Positions 34,201 through 45,135 of a stretch of 64,000 nucleotides of DNA are shown here, in pieces. Origin of the DNA: Stenotrophomonas maltophilia (GTDB lineage Bacteria; Pseudomonadota; Gammaproteobacteria; Xanthomonadales; Xanthomonadaceae); contig NZ_NIVS01000020.1 of NCBI RefSeq assembly GCF_002205165.1, positions 186,001 through 250,000 of the forward strand, in the 5' to 3' direction. Both the position numbers and the translations under genes were made by a program. Numbering within the stretch: position 1 is the first letter of the stretch; each line of letters opens with the position of its first letter. Below the pieces are notes generated by a model. It was not told the origin of the DNA, searched no databases, and worked only from the letters and a program-made list of their open reading frames with translations.

Positions 34201-34340
34201 ACGAAGATCACCGGGATCTGGATGTTCGGCAGCGCCGACACACCCAGCTGCAGGTAGCAGATCACCCCCACCACGAACAGGCCGATGGCCAGCAGGGCGG
34301 TGCCGATCGGGCGGCGGATGAACGGGCCGGAGATGTTCAT
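31215..34340 (-). CDS. mdtC: RND efflux pump inner-membrane subunit, MdtC-like
   Basis: A 1041-residue proton-driven RND transporter. MNISGPFIRRPIGTALLAIGLFVVG begins helix 1, and the helix-4 acidic pair is in LLALVIAIGFVVDDAIVVIENI. In E. coli MdtB and MdtC make a mixed trimer, and the order mdtA-mdtB-mdtC on the same strand here supports this. The last 15-20 residues are strongly basic (WVARRARRREKRALKRAAAAR). Start at ATG 34340, 34 bases after mdtB. No outer-membrane factor follows, so an unlinked TolC homologue is needed. Confidence 0.94.
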   Translation of the reverse strand: MNISGPFIRRPIGTALLAIGLFVVGVICYLQLGVSALPNIQIPVIFVHANQAGADATTMASTVTAPLERHLGQLPGIDRMRSSSSEGSSLVFMIFQSDRDIDSAALDVQTAINSAQSDLPAGLGTPMFQKANPNDDPVIAIALTSETQSADDLYNVADSLLAQRLRQITGVSSVDIAGASTPAVRVDVNLRLMNALGLTADDLRNAVRAANVTSPTGFLTDGNTTTAIIANDSVARAADFAQLVIKTADDGRVIRLQDIANVYDGQQDAYQAAWFNHKPAVVMYVFTRAGANIVETVDRVKAQIPTLRDYLEPGTTLTPYFDRTPTIRSSLHEVQITLLIALAMVVLTMALFLRRLAPTLIAAVTVPLSLAGAALVMYVLGFTLNNLSLLALVIAIGFVVDDAIVVIENIMRHLDEGMTRMQAALTGAREIGFTIVSITASLVAVFIPLLFAKGMMGAFFREFTVTLVAAIVVSMIISLTLTPALCSRFLSAHADAGAPSRFGRLLDAGHDRMLRIYVKLLDFSLRHALLLSLTPLLLIGATVFLFGAVKKGAFPPQDTGLIWGRANSSATVSFEDMVNRQRRITDMLMADPAVKTVGVRLGSGRQGSSAQFNVELKSRKDGRRETTAQALARLSAKADRYPDLQLRLRAIQDLPSNDGGGASQGAQYRVSLQGNDLAQLQEWLPKLQAALKKNPKLADVGTDVDAAGLRQNIVIDRAKAARLGVSVGAIDGALYGAFGQRQISTIYSDINQYSVVVNALPEQTATPGALDQIYVRAGNGQMVPITAVAEQVPGLAPSQITHENQYTTMDLSYNLAPGTSMGEAKAIIDSTVNGMRMPGDIRLADDAGFGFDSDPMAMLILVMAAIITVYLVLGMLYESLIHPVTILSTLPAAGVGALLALYGTNTELSVISMIALVLLIGIVKKNAIMMIDFAVVAQREHGKTPLEAAREASIVRFRPIMMTSMVAILAAVPLAIGLGEGSELRRPLGIAMIGGLLFSQSLTLLSTPALYVIFSCLRERWVARRARRREKRALKRAAAAR

Positions 34341-34374
34341 CGAACGCCCCGGCGGCAGTCTGCGGTGCTCATCA

Positions 34375-37300
34375 TCACGCCTGCGGCTCCTGCACCGGGC
34401 CATGGCCGTGACGCAGCGCGCGCTGTTCGCGGCGCTGGCGCAGGCGCTCGGAGAAGCGCTCCATGTACAGGTAGATCACCGGCGTGGTGTACAGCGTGAC
34501 CAGCTGCGAGAGCAGCAGGCCGCCGACGATGGCGATGCCCAGCGGGCGGCGCAGTTCCGAGCCGATGCCGGTGCCCAGCGCCAGCGGCAGCGCGCCGAGC
34601 ATGGCCGCGGCGGTGGTCATCATGATCGGACGGAAGCGCAGCAGGCAGGCGCGGCGGATCGCCTCATGCGCGTTGGCGCCGGTGCGGCGTGCCTCGATCG
34701 CGAAATCGACCATCATGATGCCGTTCTTCTTGACGATGCCGATCAGCAGCACGATGCCGACGATGCCGTCCACCGACAGCGGCAGCCCGCACACCATCAG
34801 CGCCAGCAGCGCGCCCACGCCGGCCGGGGGCAGGGTGGAAATGATGGTGAAGGGGTGGATGTAGCTCTCATACAGCACGCCCAGCACGATGTAGATCAGC
34901 ACCAGCGAGGCCAGCAGCAGCCACACCACGTCGGTCTGGCTGCCGGTGAACTCGGCGGCCTTGCCGATGAACTGCGCATGCACCTGCGAGGGCATGTCCA
35001 GCCCGGCCTTGGTCTCTTCGATCGCCTTGACCGCATCGGACAGGGAGTAGCCCGGCGCGATATTGAACGACACCGTCACCGCCGGCAGCTGCTGCTGGTG
35101 GCTGACCACCAGCGGGGTGCTGGTGACCTTGCCTTCGGCCAGCGCGGCCAGCGGAATGATGTTGCCCGCACCGACCGGAATACCGGTGTTCTGCGCGCCG
35201 ATGCCGGTGGCGGTGGACGAGTTGGACGAGGTCACCTGGCCGAAGTTGGTGGCATTGCTGCCGGTCAGCGCACCGGCCCCGTTGGAGGCCACCGCCAGCT
35301 GGTTCATCAGCGCGGTGCTGGTGCGGAACTCCGGCGCCACTTCCAGCACCACGCGGTACTGGTTGAGCTCGGTGAAGATGGTGGAGATCTGGCGCTGGCC
35401 GAAAGCGTCGTACAGGGTGTCGTCGATGGTCTGCATCGGCACGCCGAGCACGCTGGCCTTGTCGCGGTCGATGGTCAGCTCGAGCGCACGGCCCTGGTTG
35501 GACAGGTTGTTGTCCACGTCGGCAAGTTCCGGGCGCTGGCGCAGCGCTTCGGTCAGACGGGTGGCCTGCAGCGCGACCTGCGCGCTGTCCACGTCCGACA
35601 GCGAGTACTGGTACTCGGTGGCGGCCACGCGGGTATCCAGGGTGACGTCCTGCACCGGCTTGAGATACAGCGCCACCCCGGGAATGCCCGCCACGGCCTT
35701 CTGCAGGCGCGGCAGGATCTCATCCAGCCCGTCGCGGTCGCCGCGCTCCTTGAGCACGATCGACAGCTGGCCCTGGTTGAGCGTGGGGTTCATGGTGCCG
35801 GCGCCGATGAAGGCCGAGACACCGGTCACTGCCGGGTCGCTGCGCAGGGCTTCGGCCACCGCTTTGGTGCGCTGCTCCATCTGCGGGAAGGCAATGTTCT
35901 GGTCGGCCTGCACCACGCCGGTGATCAGGCCGGTGTCCTGTTCGGGCAGCAGGCCCTTGGGGATCACGATGTACAGCACCACGGTCAGCACCAGCGCACC
36001 GGCGGCGACCGCCAGGGTCAGCGGCTGGTGATCCAGCACCCAGTCCAGGCTGCGCTCGTACAGGCCAACGGTGCGCGACCACACGGTGGTCTTGCCGGCG
36101 GCGGCGGCACGCTCGTGCGCATCCTCGCCTTCAGGCAGCGCGTCGGGCTTGAGCAGGTAGGCGCACATCATCGGGGTGAGCGTCAGCGAGATCAGCATCG
36201 ACAGCGTCACCGCGATGCTCAGCACCCAGGCGAATTCGTGGAACAGGCGGCCGGTGACACCGGGCATCAGCAGCAGCGGCAGGAACACCGCCACCAGCGA
36301 GATGGTCAGCGAGAGCACGGTGAAGCCGATCTGCTGCGCGCCGATCTCGGCCGCTTCCGGGCCGCTCTTGCCCTGTTCGATGTAACGCACGATGTTCTCG
36401 ATCATCACGATCGCATCGTCGACCACGAAGCCGGTGGCCACCACCAGCGCCATCAGCGACAGGTTGTCCAGGGACATGCCGGCGAAGGCCATCACACCGA
36501 AGGTGCCGGCCAGCGACAGCGGCACCGCCACCGAGGGAATGATGGTCGCCCACAGGCGGCGCAGGAACACGAAGATCACCGCGACCACCAGGCCGATGGT
36601 CAGGATCAGGGTGAACTGCACTTCATGCACCGAGGCACGGATGGTCTCGGTCCGGTCGTTGAAGATCTCCAGGTGCACGTCGGCCGGCAGCACGCTCTGC
36701 AGCTGCGGCAGCAGCGCACGGATGCGTTCGACGGTCTGCACGATGTTGGCGCCGGGCTGGCGGCGCACTTCCAGCAGCACCGCCGGCTTGCCATCGGCCC
36801 ATGCGGCCAGCTGGTCGTTCTCCACGCCATCGACCACGTTGGCGACATCGGACAGGCGCACCGGACGACCGTTCTTGTAACTGATGATGGTGTCGCGGTA
36901 CTCGGCGGCGCTGGTCAGCTGGTCGTTGGTGCCGATCGAGTAGGACTGGGTCTTGCCGTTGAGCGAGCCCTTGGGCGCGTTGACGTTGGCCTGGGTCAGC
37001 GCGCTGCGCAGCTCTTCCAGGGTCAGGCCCATGTTGGACAGCTGCGCCGGGTTGACCTGGATGCGCACGGCCGGGCGCACGTTGCCGGCGATGGAGACCA
37101 GGCCCACGCCCTGCACCTGCGACAGGCGCTGGGCGAGGATGGAGTCGGCGTAGTTGTTGACGTCGCGCAGCGGGCGCGTGTCGGAGGTGAGCTTGAGGGT
37201 GACGATCGCCGCATCGGCCGGGTTCACCCGGTTGTAGACCGGCTGGTAAGGCAGCGAAGAGGGCAGGGTGGCCTGGCGGATCGCGGCCTGTACATCCTGC

Positions 37301-37614
37301 GCGGCGATGTCGATGTCGCGGTCCATCGAGAACTGCAGGATGATCGTGGACAGCCCCGCCGACGAATCGGAGGTCATGATCTCCAGCCCGGAGATCTGTC
37401 CGAATTGGCGCTCCAGCGGCGTGGTCACCAGCGAGGCCATGGTGACCGCGTTGGCGCCCGGGTATTGGGTGGTCACCACCAGGCTGGGCGCATCGATCTC
37501 GGGCAGCGCCGACACCGGCAGCTGGCGGTAACCGAGGATGCCGAGCAGCAGCAGGCCTGCCATCAACAGCGAGGTGGCGATCGGGCGGCGGATGAAAATC
37601 GTCGAAAAGCCCAC
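34375..37614 (-). CDS. mdtB: RND efflux pump inner-membrane subunit, MdtB-like
   Basis: A 1079-residue RND transporter, GTG start (MGFSTIFIRRPIATSLLMAG). The proton-relay Asp pair is in LMALVVATGFVVDDAIVMIENIV. It is about 40 residues longer than E. coli MdtB because of a Ser/Thr/Asn/Gly-rich insertion (about residues 776-816, ALTGSNATNFGQVTSSNSST onward) in the second large periplasmic loop, between NQYRVVLEVAPEF and IIPLAALAEG. With MdtC it forms the pump; MdtA is the adaptor. Confidence 0.94.
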   Translation of the reverse strand: MGFSTIFIRRPIATSLLMAGLLLLGILGYRQLPVSALPEIDAPSLVVTTQYPGANAVTMASLVTTPLERQFGQISGLEIMTSDSSAGLSTIILQFSMDRDIDIAAQDVQAAIRQATLPSSLPYQPVYNRVNPADAAIVTLKLTSDTRPLRDVNNYADSILAQRLSQVQGVGLVSIAGNVRPAVRIQVNPAQLSNMGLTLEELRSALTQANVNAPKGSLNGKTQSYSIGTNDQLTSAAEYRDTIISYKNGRPVRLSDVANVVDGVENDQLAAWADGKPAVLLEVRRQPGANIVQTVERIRALLPQLQSVLPADVHLEIFNDRTETIRASVHEVQFTLILTIGLVVAVIFVFLRRLWATIIPSVAVPLSLAGTFGVMAFAGMSLDNLSLMALVVATGFVVDDAIVMIENIVRYIEQGKSGPEAAEIGAQQIGFTVLSLTISLVAVFLPLLLMPGVTGRLFHEFAWVLSIAVTLSMLISLTLTPMMCAYLLKPDALPEGEDAHERAAAAGKTTVWSRTVGLYERSLDWVLDHQPLTLAVAAGALVLTVVLYIVIPKGLLPEQDTGLITGVVQADQNIAFPQMEQRTKAVAEALRSDPAVTGVSAFIGAGTMNPTLNQGQLSIVLKERGDRDGLDEILPRLQKAVAGIPGVALYLKPVQDVTLDTRVAATEYQYSLSDVDSAQVALQATRLTEALRQRPELADVDNNLSNQGRALELTIDRDKASVLGVPMQTIDDTLYDAFGQRQISTIFTELNQYRVVLEVAPEFRTSTALMNQLAVASNGAGALTGSNATNFGQVTSSNSSTATGIGAQNTGIPVGAGNIIPLAALAEGKVTSTPLVVSHQQQLPAVTVSFNIAPGYSLSDAVKAIEETKAGLDMPSQVHAQFIGKAAEFTGSQTDVVWLLLASLVLIYIVLGVLYESYIHPFTIISTLPPAGVGALLALMVCGLPLSVDGIVGIVLLIGIVKKNGIMMVDFAIEARRTGANAHEAIRRACLLRFRPIMMTTAAAMLGALPLALGTGIGSELRRPLGIAIVGGLLLSQLVTLYTTPVIYLYMERFSERLRQRREQRALRHGHGPVQEPQA

Positions 37615-37702
37615 GGGCGGGTCCTTGCTGGTGCGTCGTGCTGCGTTGGATCAGGCGAACGCCGGCGCTTGGGCCGGCGTCAGGAACGTGGGGCGGGCGC
37701 GA

Positions 37703-38941
37703 TCAGCGCGGACCGCCACCGCGGCGTCCACCGCCACCCTGCTGCTGGGCGGCCTTGAGCTCGGCTTCGGTCGGTGCGGCCGGGGTCTCGCCCGGCTTGA
37801 GCGCGGTGACCTTGGCGCCCGGCTTGAGCCGGAACTGGCCTTCGCTCACGACACGCTCGCCGCCCTTGAGGCCCTCGGTGATCTGCACCTGGCTGTCGCC
37901 GACTTCCACCCCGCTCTTGACCGTCTGCATGGCCACGGTGCTGTCCGGCTTGACGATGTAGACGTACTCGCCGTCCGGGCCGCGCATCACGGCCTGGGTC
38001 GGGATCACCACGCCGCCGGCGATGGTGCGCAGCTGCATGCGGACGTTGACGAACTGGCCCGGCCACAGCGAATTGTCTTCGTTGTCGAACAGGGCGCGCG
38101 CGCGGAAGGTGCCGCTGTCGCTGCTGATCTGGTTGTCGACCACGTCCAGCTTGCCGCCATCGGTCAGCACATGCGCATCGTTGCGGTCCAGCGCGGCGAT
38201 ATCCACCGCGCCGGCGGCCTGGGCCTGGCGCACCGCCGGCAGCTGGCGCTCGGGCAGGTTGAACACGACATGGATCGGATGGATCTGGGTCAGCGTCACC
38301 AGCGCGGTGCCCGCGCTGACGATGTTGCCGGCATCGACCGCGCGGATGCCGGCGATGCCGGAGATCGGCGCGGTCACGCGGGTGTACTGCAGCTGCACCT
38401 GGGCGGCGCGCATGCTGGCCTCGTTGGCGGCCACGGCACTTTCGAACTGGGCCACCTGGTTGCGCTGGGTATCCAGGTCGGTCTTGGCCACGTACTGGCG
38501 GTACTCGGCCGAGTTCGAGCGCTGGTAGTTGGAGCGGGCGGTGGCGAGCTGGGCCTCGTTCTGGCGCTTGGCCGCCGCGGCCTCGTCGTAACTGGCCTGC
38601 AGGGTGCGCGGGTCGATCTGCGCAAGCAGGTCGCCCTTCTTCACTTCCTGGCCTTCCTTGAAGTTCAGGCTGATCAGCTGGCCACCGACCTGCGGGCTCA
38701 CGGTGACGGTGTTCATCGCCGCGACCGTGCCCAGTGCACTGGCGTAGACCGGCACGTCCTGGCGGATCGCATCAATGACGGTGACCGGGACCGGCCCGGC
38801 GTTGGCCGGATCCCCGCCCTGGCGCCCTTGCGCCGACGCACCCGCCGCGTCGCCCTTCTTGCCGCCCATCAGGCGCACACCCACCACGGCAACCACCAGC
38901 ACTGCGACCACCAGCAGCACGATCTTCCAGAAACGCGACAT
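37703..38941 (-). CDS. mdtA: RND efflux periplasmic adaptor, MdtA-like
   Basis: A 412-residue membrane fusion protein. An uncleaved N-terminal anchor (about 6-24) precedes the lipoyl halves (VTVSPQVGGQLISLNFKEGQEVKKGDLLAQIDP and APISGIAGIRAVDAGNIV) around an alpha-hairpin (about 118-190), then the beta-barrel and membrane-proximal domains (LWPGQFVNVRMQL, GPDGEYVYIVK). The tail is Gly/Arg-rich (GGGGRRGGGPR). First gene of the mdtABC-like operon; mdtB begins 88 bases after it. No local regulator is visible; the gene is divergent from the M20 amidohydrolase. Confidence 0.94.
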   Translation of the reverse strand: MSRFWKIVLLVVAVLVVAVVGVRLMGGKKGDAAGASAQGRQGGDPANAGPVPVTVIDAIRQDVPVYASALGTVAAMNTVTVSPQVGGQLISLNFKEGQEVKKGDLLAQIDPRTLQASYDEAAAAKRQNEAQLATARSNYQRSNSAEYRQYVAKTDLDTQRNQVAQFESAVAANEASMRAAQVQLQYTRVTAPISGIAGIRAVDAGNIVSAGTALVTLTQIHPIHVVFNLPERQLPAVRQAQAAGAVDIAALDRNDAHVLTDGGKLDVVDNQISSDSGTFRARALFDNEDNSLWPGQFVNVRMQLRTIAGGVVIPTQAVMRGPDGEYVYIVKPDSTVAMQTVKSGVEVGDSQVQITEGLKGGERVVSEGQFRLKPGAKVTALKPGETPAAPTEAELKAAQQQGGGGRRGGGPR

Positions 38942-39170
38942 TCAATAACTCCTGAGGGGCTGGCGGAGGGCGGGGGCCCGGTTGGCTAGGCGCAAAGCAT
39001 ACTCGTCGCCCGTGGCCTTTCATGCATGACGGATGGGACGGGCGATCAGACCGGATGTGACGGGTGAGGTTCCATCCATGAACGTTTGCCGGGGCAGAAA
39101 GTTACAGCGCGACCGGCGCCGATGCCCTACATTCAGGTTCGACCGCCGTTCTGATCCGTGGAGACCTTCA

Positions 39171-40499
39171 ATGCCCCGTCTGTCACTGTTGATGTCCGCC
39201 CTGCTGCTGGCCGCCCCCGGCCTGGCCGCCGCCGCCCCCGCCGAACGCCCGGAAGTGGCCGCCGCTGCGACCCGCCTCAAGGCCCAGGTGATCGACTGGC
39301 GCCGTGACTTCCACCAGCACCCGGAGCTGTCCAACCGCGAAGAACGCACCTCGGCCAAGGTCGCCGAGCGCCTGCGCGCGATGGGCCTGAAGCCGCAGAC
39401 CGGCATCGCCCACCACGGCGTGGTGGCCATCATCAAGGGCGGCAAGCCCGGCCCGCGGATCGCCCTGCGCGCGGACATGGACGCGCTGCCGGTGACCGAA
39501 CAGACCGGCCTGCCGTTCGCCTCCAAGGCCACCACCACCTACCGCGGCGAGACCGTCGGGGTGATGCACGCCTGCGGCCACGATGCCCACACCGCCACCC
39601 TGCTGGGCGTGGCCGACGCGCTGGTGAAGATGCGCGCGAACCTGCCGGGCGAAGTGATGCTGATCTTCCAGCCCGCTGAAGAGGGCGCACCGCCGCCGGA
39701 AGAGGGCGGTGCGGCGCTGATGCTCAAGGAAGGCCTGTTCAAGGACTTCAAGCCCGAAGCCGTGTTCGGCCTGCATGTGTTCTCCAGCGTGCCGGCGGGC
39801 CAGATCGCGGTGCGTGGCGGCCCGTTGATGGCGGCCTCGGACCGGTTCGGGATCAAGGTGATCGGCCGCCAGACCCATGGCTCGGCCCCGTGGAACGGGG
39901 TGGACCCGATCGTGGCCACCGCCGACCTGGTCGGCACCGCACAGACCATCGTCAGCCGCCGTGCCAACCTGTCCAAGCAGCCGGCAGTGGTGACCTTCGG
40001 CGCGATCAAGGGCGGCATCCGCTACAACATCATTCCCGATGAAGTGGAGATGGTCGGCACCATCCGGACCTTCGACGAGGGCATGCGCCAGCAGATCTTC
40101 GCCGACCTGCGCAACGTGGCCGAGCACACCGCGGCCGCGCACGGAGCCAAGGCAGAGACCGAAATCTATGAGTCCGAGGGCAACCCGGCCACGGTCAACG
40201 ATCCGGCCCTGACGGCGCGGATGCTGCCGAGCCTGCAGGCCGTGGTGGGCGAGGGCAATGTCTACGAGCCGCCGCTGCAGATGGGCGCCGAGGATTTCTC
40301 GCTGTATGCCCAGCAGGTGCCGGGCATGTTCTTCTTCGTCGGCTCTACGGGCGAGGGGATCGATCCGGCCACGGCCCCGGCCAATCACTCGCCGAAGTTC
40401 CTGCTCGATGAGAAGGCGCTGGACGTAGGCCTGCGCGCGCTGCTGCAGGTGAGCCTGGATTATCTCAACGGGACGGCGGCGGCACCTGGCGCAGGCTGA
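39171..40499 (+). CDS. Exported M20-family amidohydrolase
   Basis: A 442-residue metal-dependent amidohydrolase of the IAA-amino acid/hippurate hydrolase type (M20D). A signal peptide (MPRLSLLMSALLLAAPGLAAAAPAE, about 1-23) sends it to the periplasm. Metal-ligand motifs are ADMDALPV, HACGHDAHTATLLG and PAEEGAPPPEEGG, with GADLFSL-like MGAEDFSLY and NHSPKF near the end. Likely substrates are N-acyl or amide-linked amino acids. ATG 39171 follows GTGGAGACC; the longer frame to 39033 is rejected because the signal peptide would be internal. Confidence 0.92.
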   Translation: MPRLSLLMSALLLAAPGLAAAAPAERPEVAAAATRLKAQVIDWRRDFHQHPELSNREERTSAKVAERLRAMGLKPQTGIAHHGVVAIIKGGKPGPRIALRADMDALPVTEQTGLPFASKATTTYRGETVGVMHACGHDAHTATLLGVADALVKMRANLPGEVMLIFQPAEEGAPPPEEGGAALMLKEGLFKDFKPEAVFGLHVFSSVPAGQIAVRGGPLMAASDRFGIKVIGRQTHGSAPWNGVDPIVATADLVGTAQTIVSRRANLSKQPAVVTFGAIKGGIRYNIIPDEVEMVGTIRTFDEGMRQQIFADLRNVAEHTAAAHGAKAETEIYESEGNPATVNDPALTARMLPSLQAVVGEGNVYEPPLQMGAEDFSLYAQQVPGMFFFVGSTGEGIDPATAPANHSPKFLLDEKALDVGLRALLQVSLDYLNGTAAAPGAG

Positions 40500-40668
40500 C
40501 GTCAGCCGACGGCGGGCAGACGGCAGGTCCCGGCCGGTGGCCGGGGCCACAACCGGCGCCGGCGGAAGGGTTCGGATCCTCCCGCCGGCCGGGGAGGCCG
40601 TCACCCGGTCGCCGTGGCCTTTCGTTTCGCCGCCGGACGCCGCTCGCGTACCGGCGTAAAATGGCCGT

Positions 40669-41487
40669 ATGAATACCCCCCAGGACTCCAGCCTCGGTCG
40701 CGAGGTGGCTTACCCGTCGCAGTACGATCCCGGCCTGCTTTTCCCCATCCCGCGCCGTGGCGCCCGCGAAGAGATCGGCCTGGACGAGGCGGCGCTGCCG
40801 TTCGTCGGCCATGACCGCTGGCAGGCCTATGAGCTGAGCTGGCTGGACGGGCGCGGCAAGCCGCGCGTGGCGGTGGCCACGGTCAGCGTTCCGTGCACCT
40901 CCCCGAACCTGATCGAATCCAAGTCGTTCAAGCTCTACCTCAACTCGCTCAACAGCACGCGCTTCGACGACGCCGCCGCCGCGCGCCTGTGCATCACCCG
41001 CGATCTGTCGGCCTGCGCCGGGGCGGTGGTGACGGTCGTGTTGGGGGTGCCGCCGCTGGTGGAAGAGGCCGAGGGCGAATCGCTGGACGAGCGCGACGTG
41101 GCCATCGAGCGCTACGGCCCGCCGGCACCGGAATTCCTGTTCGCCGATGCCGATGACGTGGTCACCGAGACATTGAGTTCGGCGCTGCTCAAGTCCAACT
41201 GCCCGGTCACCGGCCAGCCGGACTGGGCCAGTGTCAGCGTGCGCTACCGCGGCCCGAAGATCGACCGCGACGGCCTGCTGAAGTACCTGATCAGCTACCG
41301 CGAACACGCCGAGTTCCATGAGCAGTGCGTAGAGCGCATCTTCAGCGAGATCACCCAGCGCTGCCAGCCACAGTGGCTGGAAGTGGAAGCGCGGTACACC
41401 CGCCGCGGCGGGCTGGACATCAACCCGTGGCGGGCCAGCCCGGGCATCGCCGCCCCGGCACGTACCGTCCGCGACCTGCGCCAGTAG
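40669..41487 (+). CDS. queF: NADPH-dependent 7-cyano-7-deazaguanine reductase
   Basis: Reduces preQ0 to preQ1 in queuosine synthesis. The 272-residue length and the two-part tunnelling fold are those of the E. coli-type (long) QueF. The NADPH-contact motif [11 protein letters not shown] (about 83-93) is in the first half, and the catalytic cysteine Cys178 in [15 protein letters not shown], with DWASV and [10 protein letters not shown], is in the second. The 169-base gap before it holds overlapping GC-rich inverted repeats (about 40527-40603) but no gene. Confidence 0.96.
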   Translation: MNTPQDSSLGREVAYPSQYDPGLLFPIPRRGAREEIGLDEAALPFVGHDRWQAYELSWLDGRGKPRVAVATVSVPCTSPNLIESKSFKLYLNSLNSTRFDDAAAARLCITRDLSACAGAVVTVVLGVPPLVEEAEGESLDERDVAIERYGPPAPEFLFADADDVVTETLSSALLKSNCPVTGQPDWASVSVRYRGPKIDRDGLLKYLISYREHAEFHEQCVERIFSEITQRCQPQWLEVEARYTRRGGLDINPWRASPGIAAPARTVRDLRQ

Positions 41488-41581
41488 GCGTTCCGCGCGT
41501 CTTCACATCCACGCCATGCCCCATTAACAAGGGCTGTGACACCGTGCCTCCCATGTCGTCAATCAAGACGGGAGTGTATGG

Positions 41582-41875
41582 ATGAGTACCGATAAGAAAG
41601 TCGACTTTTCCGGTGTCAGCGCCAGCGTTGATACCACCGCGCAGAAAGTCGATCAGGTCGATTTCTCGGGTGTGACCGCCTCGGTGGATACCACCGCGGA
41701 GAAGGTTGGAGGCACCTACACGGTGCAGAAGGGCGATTCGCTCTCGAAGATCGCCAAGCAGGAACTGGGCGATGCCAATGCGTGGAAGCGCATCTTCGAG
41801 GCCAACCGCGACGTGCTGGACGACCCGGACAAGATCCAGCCCGGCCAGACCCTGAAACTGCCGCCCAAAGCCTGA
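41582..41875 (+). CDS. Small LysM protein with an N-terminal tandem repeat
   Basis: A 97-residue protein with no signal peptide, so probably cytosolic. Residues 7-23 and 26-42 are two nearly identical 17-residue units (VDFSGV(S/T)ASVDTTA(Q/E)KV), and residues 45-95 form one LysM domain (YTVQKGDSLSKIAKQELGDANAWKRIFEANRD, then KIQPGQTLKLP). The LysM part resembles E. coli Kbp (YgaU), a cytosolic potassium-binding protein, but the BON domain of Kbp is replaced by the repeat. A Kbp-like role is a guess. A lipoprotein gene follows 39 bases later. Confidence 0.88.
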   Translation: MSTDKKVDFSGVSASVDTTAQKVDQVDFSGVTASVDTTAEKVGGTYTVQKGDSLSKIAKQELGDANAWKRIFEANRDVLDDPDKIQPGQTLKLPPKA

Positions 41876-41914
41876 TCCACTTTACTGCCCACCATCACAC
41901 AGGGAGCAACCTCC

Positions 41915-42418
41915 ATGAAGAAGTCGTCCATCAGTACTGCCGTCCTCGCCGCGCTTCTGGCCACCGTGGCCTTGGCGGGCTGCAAGAAGAAAGAAGACAC
42001 CGCCGATAACAATGCGCAGCCGGCGGCGACCGCGCCTGCCGCTCCGGCCCCGATGACCGAAGCCGCGCCGCAGCCGATGACCGCTGCCACCGGCGTGACC
42101 GTTTCGACCGTCACCGTCGGCAAGACCGCCGCGGCGGACAAGACCGTCACCTCGGCCGCATTGTTCGCGCCGAAGGACGACATCATCGTCTCGATCCGCA
42201 CTGACGGCAGCGCCAACAACGCCAACGTCGCGGCCAAGCTGACCTTCCAGAACGGGCAGGTCGCCGGCGAGCAGAATCAGGTGGTCAATACCACCGGTGC
42301 CGAGACCACCAACATCTCCTTCAAGAATGCCAATGGCTGGCCGGCGGGCAAGTACCGCGCGGAAGTCACGGTAGATGGTAAGGCGGCTGGATCGCCGCAG
42401 GAGTTCGAGGTCAAGTAA
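41915..42418 (+). CDS. Predicted lipoprotein
   Basis: A 167-residue exported lipoprotein of unknown function. The signal peptide MKKSSISTAVLAALLATVALAGC ends in a lipobox (ALAGC, Cys23); the residues that follow are KKKEDT, compatible with outer-membrane sorting. An Ala/Pro-rich linker (about 32-60) leads to a small beta domain (about 62-167) ending GKYRAEVTVDGKAAGSPQEFEVK, resembling an immunoglobulin-like or FlgD-like fold. A good ribosome-binding site (AGGGAGCAACC) is present, and the terminator at 42459 closes it. Confidence 0.85.
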   Translation: MKKSSISTAVLAALLATVALAGCKKKEDTADNNAQPAATAPAAPAPMTEAAPQPMTAATGVTVSTVTVGKTAAADKTVTSAALFAPKDDIIVSIRTDGSANNANVAAKLTFQNGQVAGEQNQVVNTTGAETTNISFKNANGWPAGKYRAEVTVDGKAAGSPQEFEVK

Positions 42419-42458
42419 GCCTAGACGCCGACTCTCTCCCGGCAACAGGCTCACGATG

Positions 42459-42488
42459 GACGCAGCCGCGAGGCTGCGTCTTTTTTTA
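42459..42488 (+). terminator. Intrinsic terminator after the lipoprotein gene
   Basis: GACGCAGCC-gcga-GGCTGCGTC followed by seven T. It ends the LysM-lipoprotein unit about 40 bases after the stop. Confidence 0.92.
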
Positions 42489-42539
42489 TGGGCGTCTTCC
42501 GGACCACAGCGTTCCAGTACGTTTGCGTATGGGACGGCT

Positions 42540-42568
42540 TTGCTCCGGGAGGCTGAAAACGCGACAAT
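42540..42568 (+). promoter_or_regulatory. Possible icd promoter
   Basis: TTGCTC (42540-42545), 17 bases, GACAAT (42563-42568). If used, the icd 5' leader would be about 150 bases of GC-rich sequence. The rest of the 305-base gap 42419-42723 shows no gene. Confidence 0.45.
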
Positions 42569-42717
42569 GCGGGGGTTTCCCGCCGTGCGCGCCGTCGGTT
42601 GGCGCGGTCCCCGGGGAAAGTGCGGGCCCGCTGTGCCAGGCCCTGCACGCGACACGGTTGCACGCGGCCCGGCATCGCCGTCGGCCATCATTCACGAGAT
42701 CTGCAAGAGAGCCCTGA

Positions 42718-44949
<2,232 letters not shown>

Positions 44950-44983
44950 CGAAGCGGTCCCGCCACGCCGGTGATCGATGAAG

Positions 44984-45011
44984 AACCCGCGCTTCGGCGC
45001 GGGTTTTTTTG
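44984..45011 (+). terminator. Intrinsic terminator of icd
   Basis: AACCCGCGC-ttcg-GCGCGGGTT followed by five more T. It sits about 35 bases after icd, so aceK is likely to have its own promoter. Confidence 0.93.
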
Positions 45012-45135
45012 TGGGCCCCCGCTGGGCAAGCGACCAGCCGCTGCCGTATGGTGGCAGCAGGTTCCCTGGAAGTGACTGCATGTGCGCTCGCTGTTCCTGC
45101 CGGTTCTGCCCGTGGTGCTCCGTCCGGGGCATCGC

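Noticed and set aside
34285..37758. A 1157-codon open frame antisense to the MdtB-like gene
   Set aside because: It mirrors the pump gene in a GC-rich genome, is full of His, Gln, Arg and Gly, and resembles no protein family. The same applies to long antisense frames over 26527-28971, 42688-45552, 50856-53984 and 57016-59556.
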